DNA of 64,000 nt from Sphingomonadales bacterium (GTDB lineage: Bacteria; Pseudomonadota; Alphaproteobacteria; Sphingomonadales; Sphingomonadaceae): contig JAGWUH010000001.1 of assembly GCA_028868535.1 (NCBI GenBank), positions 62,001 through 126,000 of the forward strand. The letters are read 5' to 3'. Every line of letters starts with the position of its first letter. Positions within the stretch are counted from its first letter, which is position 1. The translations under genes and the position numbers were made by a program. The notes under the pieces were generated by a model, which made no database searches, was not told where the DNA came from, and was given only the letters and a program-made list of their open reading frames with translations. Below are positions 60,927-64,000 of this stretch, in pieces.

Positions 60927-63002
60927 TTATTGAACGACGACGCGGACCCTCGCCAGGTTCTGCAGCCGCCCGAAGGGGGTGCCCGCATAGGCGCGCGTCT
61001 GCGCGGTGCCGCGCAAGGTCACGAAATAGGTCCCCGGGCTGGCGAAGGCGTGGCTTGCTTCGACGCGCACGGCGCGCCGGTTGCCCGACTGTGCCTGCGA
61101 TTGCGTGTAGGTACCCGGCGGCGCGACGACCGCCCCGACCAGCGCGACCGGCTGGCCGACGCGGACTGCCGCGCTCGCCGCGCCGTTGACGCGCAGCGAC
61201 ACCACGGGCTGGACGCCGTGGCGCTCCGGCGCCGTGGGCGCGACCTGCACCTGTCCGTCGTTCACGCGATAGCCGGTCGAAGCCGGCGGGGGCGTTCCAT
61301 GCTCCACCCACTCGACGACATCGTGCAGCGCCTGCTGCAACTCGCCGATGTAGGAAACCGTGCGCGTCGGGTCCTCCTGCCTGGTCGAATCGCCGTGCAG
61401 CGCGTGATCGGTGTACCAGAGCCGGAAATGGGCATCGACCGCCTTGCCGAAATGCTGCGCCACCCGGGCGCGATACCAGTCCGCCGACCAGGGGTATGCC
61501 TCGCGATCCCAGAGCGATTCGACGAGGATCATCTTGCCCTCGAAGTTGCCGGACGGCACCGAGCCGGCCGTGGCCTGGGTGAACAACGGCCCGAGCAGCA
61601 TCCGCCGCTGCGGATAGAGCGGCTTGCCGTCGGCGCCGCGGAACTGGTCCCAGACCGCGAATTCGGGTCCGGGCACCTGGTGGCGATGGTAGGTCTGCGC
61701 CGCCAGGAAGTTCGAATTGTCGAGTTGCACCGCGTCGCCGGGAGCGATCTTGGCCGCGATCCGGGCATCGACGATCCCCAGCACCACCGTATCCCCGGCG
61801 ATGCGCATGACCATCAGGCGTGCCCCCTTCGCCGCCCCCGACTGGACGACGAGGTCGCCACCGAGGAACTGCACATTGGCGGGCGGCGGCGTGGCCAGGC
61901 GGAAAGCGACGATCTGCTTGGCCGCATCGCCCTGCAAGGCGGCGTAGGAATCATCGACGTTGCCCTGGACCTTGCCCGCGACGAGGCGCGTGTTCAGTCC
62001 CGCCTGGGCGGCTTCCGCCGCGGTGATCGGCGCCGCAACCGCCGTCGCGTGCTGCATCCGGTAGCCGGCGAAGCTCTCCGGGTGGTCGAAGCCGAGATAG
62101 CCCGGCTTGGTCCAGAAATCGGTGAAATAGCCGGGATCGGCCATGACCACCCCGCCATAGAGCGCGGCGAAGCCGTGGATGCCCATCGTCCGCCAGCCGA
62201 ACCAGCTCAGTGGCGGGAAACCCATCCGCGTCACTTCGCGCAGGGCGCCGGCCTGCTCCGGCGTGAGGCCGGCATATGGATCGCCGCTGCCGCCCGGTTC
62301 GAGCGCATCGACGATCTGGTCGAACTTGCCGTCCAGCAGCCGCATCGCATGCATCCGCACAGTGAACGAGTTCGGGATCGCCATGCTCGAGCCGAGCACG
62401 TACGGCACCGCGCCGTCCCAGACACCACGGGTGTTCTCGAACGCGCCAGTGGTGCGATAGGCACCGCCGCTGCCGCCGTAGATGTAGCCGAACGGCCGCT
62501 TGCCGCCGTACATCTTCAGCGCGACGGTGCGCGAAAACGTGGCGGCCGCCGCATTGGCCCGGAAGGCGCCAATCGTCGGATCGGCGGACCCGAACCCGGC
62601 GACTTTCGCGCCGCCGCCGTTGGTCTCGACGAAGTAGCCGCCGCTCGCCACGGCGAAGGCGACCTTGTTCTCCTCGCCCGGCAAGCCCTGCTGGCCGAGG
62701 TTCTCACTGTCCGGCGCGGGCGTGAAATGCTGGAAGAAGCGGCCGTGATAAGCCGCCTTCGGCGGGAAATAGAACGAGAAACGGGTCTCCGTCCCCTTGA
62801 ACCCGCCATGCAGGTAGCGATGCCGGACCGGCGTGTCGCGCCACTCGTCCTTGTCGATGTAGGGCTGCGTGAACAGCGCGTCAGCGGCAGGATCGTAAGC
62901 CTGCGCCTTTGGAGTCTCTCCGGCCTGAAGCGAAGCCAGTCCAGCGCCCAGGACAATCGCCACCAACCCAGACGCGACCAACAGTCTGCCGCTGAACTTC
63001 AT
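60927..63002 (-). CDS. Secreted alpha/beta-hydrolase-like protein (tannase/feruloyl-esterase-like)
   Basis: A 691-residue exported protein. The signal peptide covers about residues 1-26; HRYLHGGFKGTETRFSFYFPP and GRFFQHFTP follow, with a nucleophile-elbow-like YGGSGGAYRT, and a late YTDHALHGD segment that may hold the catalytic His. A C-terminal beta-sandwich (VSLRVNG...GQPVALVGAVVAPPG) ends the protein. The family is probably esterase-like, but the exact substrate is not known. The start at 63002 follows a GGAGG site. It lies between the TonB receptor and the sugar operon, in line with release of a sugar from an ester. Confidence 0.65.
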   Translation of the reverse strand: MKFSGRLLVASGLVAIVLGAGLASLQAGETPKAQAYDPAADALFTQPYIDKDEWRDTPVRHRYLHGGFKGTETRFSFYFPPKAAYHGRFFQHFTPAPDSENLGQQGLPGEENKVAFAVASGGYFVETNGGGAKVAGFGSADPTIGAFRANAAAATFSRTVALKMYGGKRPFGYIYGGSGGAYRTTGAFENTRGVWDGAVPYVLGSSMAIPNSFTVRMHAMRLLDGKFDQIVDALEPGGSGDPYAGLTPEQAGALREVTRMGFPPLSWFGWRTMGIHGFAALYGGVVMADPGYFTDFWTKPGYLGFDHPESFAGYRMQHATAVAAPITAAEAAQAGLNTRLVAGKVQGNVDDSYAALQGDAAKQIVAFRLATPPPANVQFLGGDLVVQSGAAKGARLMVMRIAGDTVVLGIVDARIAAKIAPGDAVQLDNSNFLAAQTYHRHQVPGPEFAVWDQFRGADGKPLYPQRRMLLGPLFTQATAGSVPSGNFEGKMILVESLWDREAYPWSADWYRARVAQHFGKAVDAHFRLWYTDHALHGDSTRQEDPTRTVSYIGELQQALHDVVEWVEHGTPPPASTGYRVNDGQVQVAPTAPERHGVQPVVSLRVNGAASAAVRVGQPVALVGAVVAPPGTYTQSQAQSGNRRAVRVEASHAFASPGTYFVTLRGTAQTRAYAGTPFGRLQNLARVRVVVQ

Positions 63003-63089
63003 GATTCGTCCTCCAAACGTGCAGCCCCCCGGCCGCGAAAGTCGCACCGGGGGGCATGCATACAAGCTGTTCTGGCGCCAGCGCGCCAA

Positions 63090-64000
63090 TCAAAATTTCT
63101 TCGATGCTCCGAAAACGAACATGCGACCCAAGGTGAAGCCGTTGGCATATCCGCTGTCAGCCGGACCCGTGGTGAACGACACCGGAGGTGCCTTGTCGAA
63201 GACGTTGTCGACACCCAAAGTCAAATTGACGTCGTTGAGAATCTTGCTCTCGCTCTTGAACGCGTACCTGAAGAACAAGTTGAACACGTCGAACGATCCG
63301 ATCCGGTTCTGGGGCGGCGCAGAGACCGTGGGCGTGATCTCGTAGCCGGACGAGTGGTTCCACGTGATCTGCGCGCGAAGTTGACGCACGTCGATACCGG
63401 CGATCGTCTGCATCTGCAGCCGTCCCCCGTTATCCTTCGCCAGCAGATCGGAAACAGCGGCGGTCGGCGTCGCCTGTTGCTTGCGCTCAAGTTGCAGGTT
63501 GGCATTTACAGCCAGATCAAAGCCGCCAAAGCCGGTCTCCCGACGATACCGGGCCGACATGTCGAGCCCGCCCACCTTCATCGAACCGAAGTTGTTCGTG
63601 CGGAAGTCAACGAATTCATAAACGGTTCGCGTGCCGATAAGCGGCGTGATCACGGTCGGCCCGTTGGGCGCAAGAGCGGCGAAGGTGTTGAGCTGCGCCG
63701 CCGTCAGACCGGTCACGCTTGTCGTGATCTGGGCGCCGAAGTTGGTGAAGATCTGCGAATTCACCAACGGCGTTGACAAGATGTCTTTGAAATCAACGTT
63801 ATAGTAGCTGAAACTCGCGCTGAGCCCCGGGATGATCGGCGGCGTCACGTCGAACCCTACCGACCACGTGTGCGCCTTCTGCGGCTTCAGGTTGGCCGCA
63901 GAACCCTGCACCGAAAGCGTGTACGATCCCGGCGGGGGGGTATCGCCCGGTCGCGTGAAAGCGACGAAGGGATAGGCATTGATGGTGTTCTGGAGCGAGC
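63090..64000 (-). CDS. TonB-dependent receptor, C-terminal part (5' end outside the window)
   Basis: 303 codons of the barrel of an outer-membrane receptor; the frame stays open to the window edge. Typical late-barrel features are LKPQKAHTWSVGFDVTPP, FSYYNVDFKDILSTP, and the end LTLGVDNVFDKAPP...GRMFVFGASKKF with the C-terminal phenylalanine. It would import the substrate handled by the downstream esterase-like protein and sugar-oxidation operon. Confidence 0.92.
   Translation of the reverse strand, partial: SLQNTINAYPFVAFTRPGDTPPPGSYTLSVQGSAANLKPQKAHTWSVGFDVTPPIIPGLSASFSYYNVDFKDILSTPLVNSQIFTNFGAQITTSVTGLTAAQLNTFAALAPNGPTVITPLIGTRTVYEFVDFRTNNFGSMKVGGLDMSARYRRETGFGGFDLAVNANLQLERKQQATPTAAVSDLLAKDNGGRLQMQTIAGIDVRQLRAQITWNHSSGYEITPTVSAPPQNRIGSFDVFNLFFRYAFKSESKILNDVNLTLGVDNVFDKAPPVSFTTGPADSGYANGFTLGRMFVFGASKKF

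Noticed and set aside
60810..63776. Open frame of 988 codons on the plus strand
   Set aside because: It is antisense to the esterase-like gene and the TonB receptor, with arginine-rich shadow composition and no recognisable motif.

Overview
The window is high-GC DNA from an alphaproteobacterium, most likely a sphingomonad (Sphingomonas/Novosphingobium group). The evidence is the many TonB-dependent receptors, a UrcA-type protein, a PEPxxWA-CTERM protein, and a D-mannonate dehydratase whose active-site residues fall at the same numbers as in the Novosphingobium aromaticivorans enzyme. No rRNA, tRNA or CRISPR array was seen. Most genes are packed in operons with ATGA, GTGA or TGATG overlaps.

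Layout. 1-5.9 kb (+): urea carboxylase (5' end cut off by the window) and allophanate hydrolase, then a secreted beta-propeller protein. 6-18.9 kb: UrcA protein; a LysR regulator surrounded by two paralogous sterol-desaturase-type hydroxylases, a TPR-sulfotransferase, a 2-oxoglutarate/Fe oxygenase and small proteins of unknown function; a two-subunit molybdenum hydroxylase; a TMEM175-like channel. 17.8-21.4 kb: TonB receptor plus secreted tyrosine phosphatase. 21.5-24.7 kb (-): ECF sigma factor, anti-sigma factor, S8 protease and outer-membrane protein. 24.8-26.6 kb: methyltransferase and PEP-CTERM protein. 26.6-28.8 kb: an A/T-richer foreign-looking patch with two exonuclease-like genes, one cut short. 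28.8-38.2 kb: a peptide-export locus (HlyD, C39-peptidase ABC transporter, second ABC transporter, divergent 620-aa protein of unknown family, a 47-aa candidate precursor peptide, and a TolC-type protein). 38.2-44.5 kb: MscS channel, YihY/BrkB protein and cyoABCD quinol oxidase. 44.6-51.5 kb: glucuronate catabolism (uxuB, uxaC, GntR regulator, manD, kdgK, MFS transporter). 51.7-64 kb: a sugar-oxidation operon (two ThuA proteins, a GMC dehydrogenase with its small subunit, two sugar isomerase-like proteins, MFS, Gfo/Idh/MocA), then an esterase-like secreted protein and a TonB receptor that runs off the window.

The most interesting signals are regulatory and tie genes together. (1) A 37-39 bp composite element, TTATTCGG-N3/5-AATTTTTTCG-N10-GAATAA, occurs in two divergent intergenic regions 10 kb apart, upstream of the ECF sigma operon and upstream of the candidate RiPP (ribosomally made, modified peptide) operon. 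It also links the methyltransferase to the peptide exporter, and the methyltransferase and the 620-aa protein look alike at their N-termini. Together these suggest one dispersed peptide system that is, as far as I can tell, undescribed. (2) Three CATAG-N7-YTATG inverted repeats sit in the promoters of both sterol desaturases and of the LysR/oxygenase pair, defining a LysR regulon. (3) A GGCCTGACCA element is shared by the uronate regulator promoter and the distant MFS transporter promoter. (4) A LacI-type operator precedes the sugar-oxidation operon.
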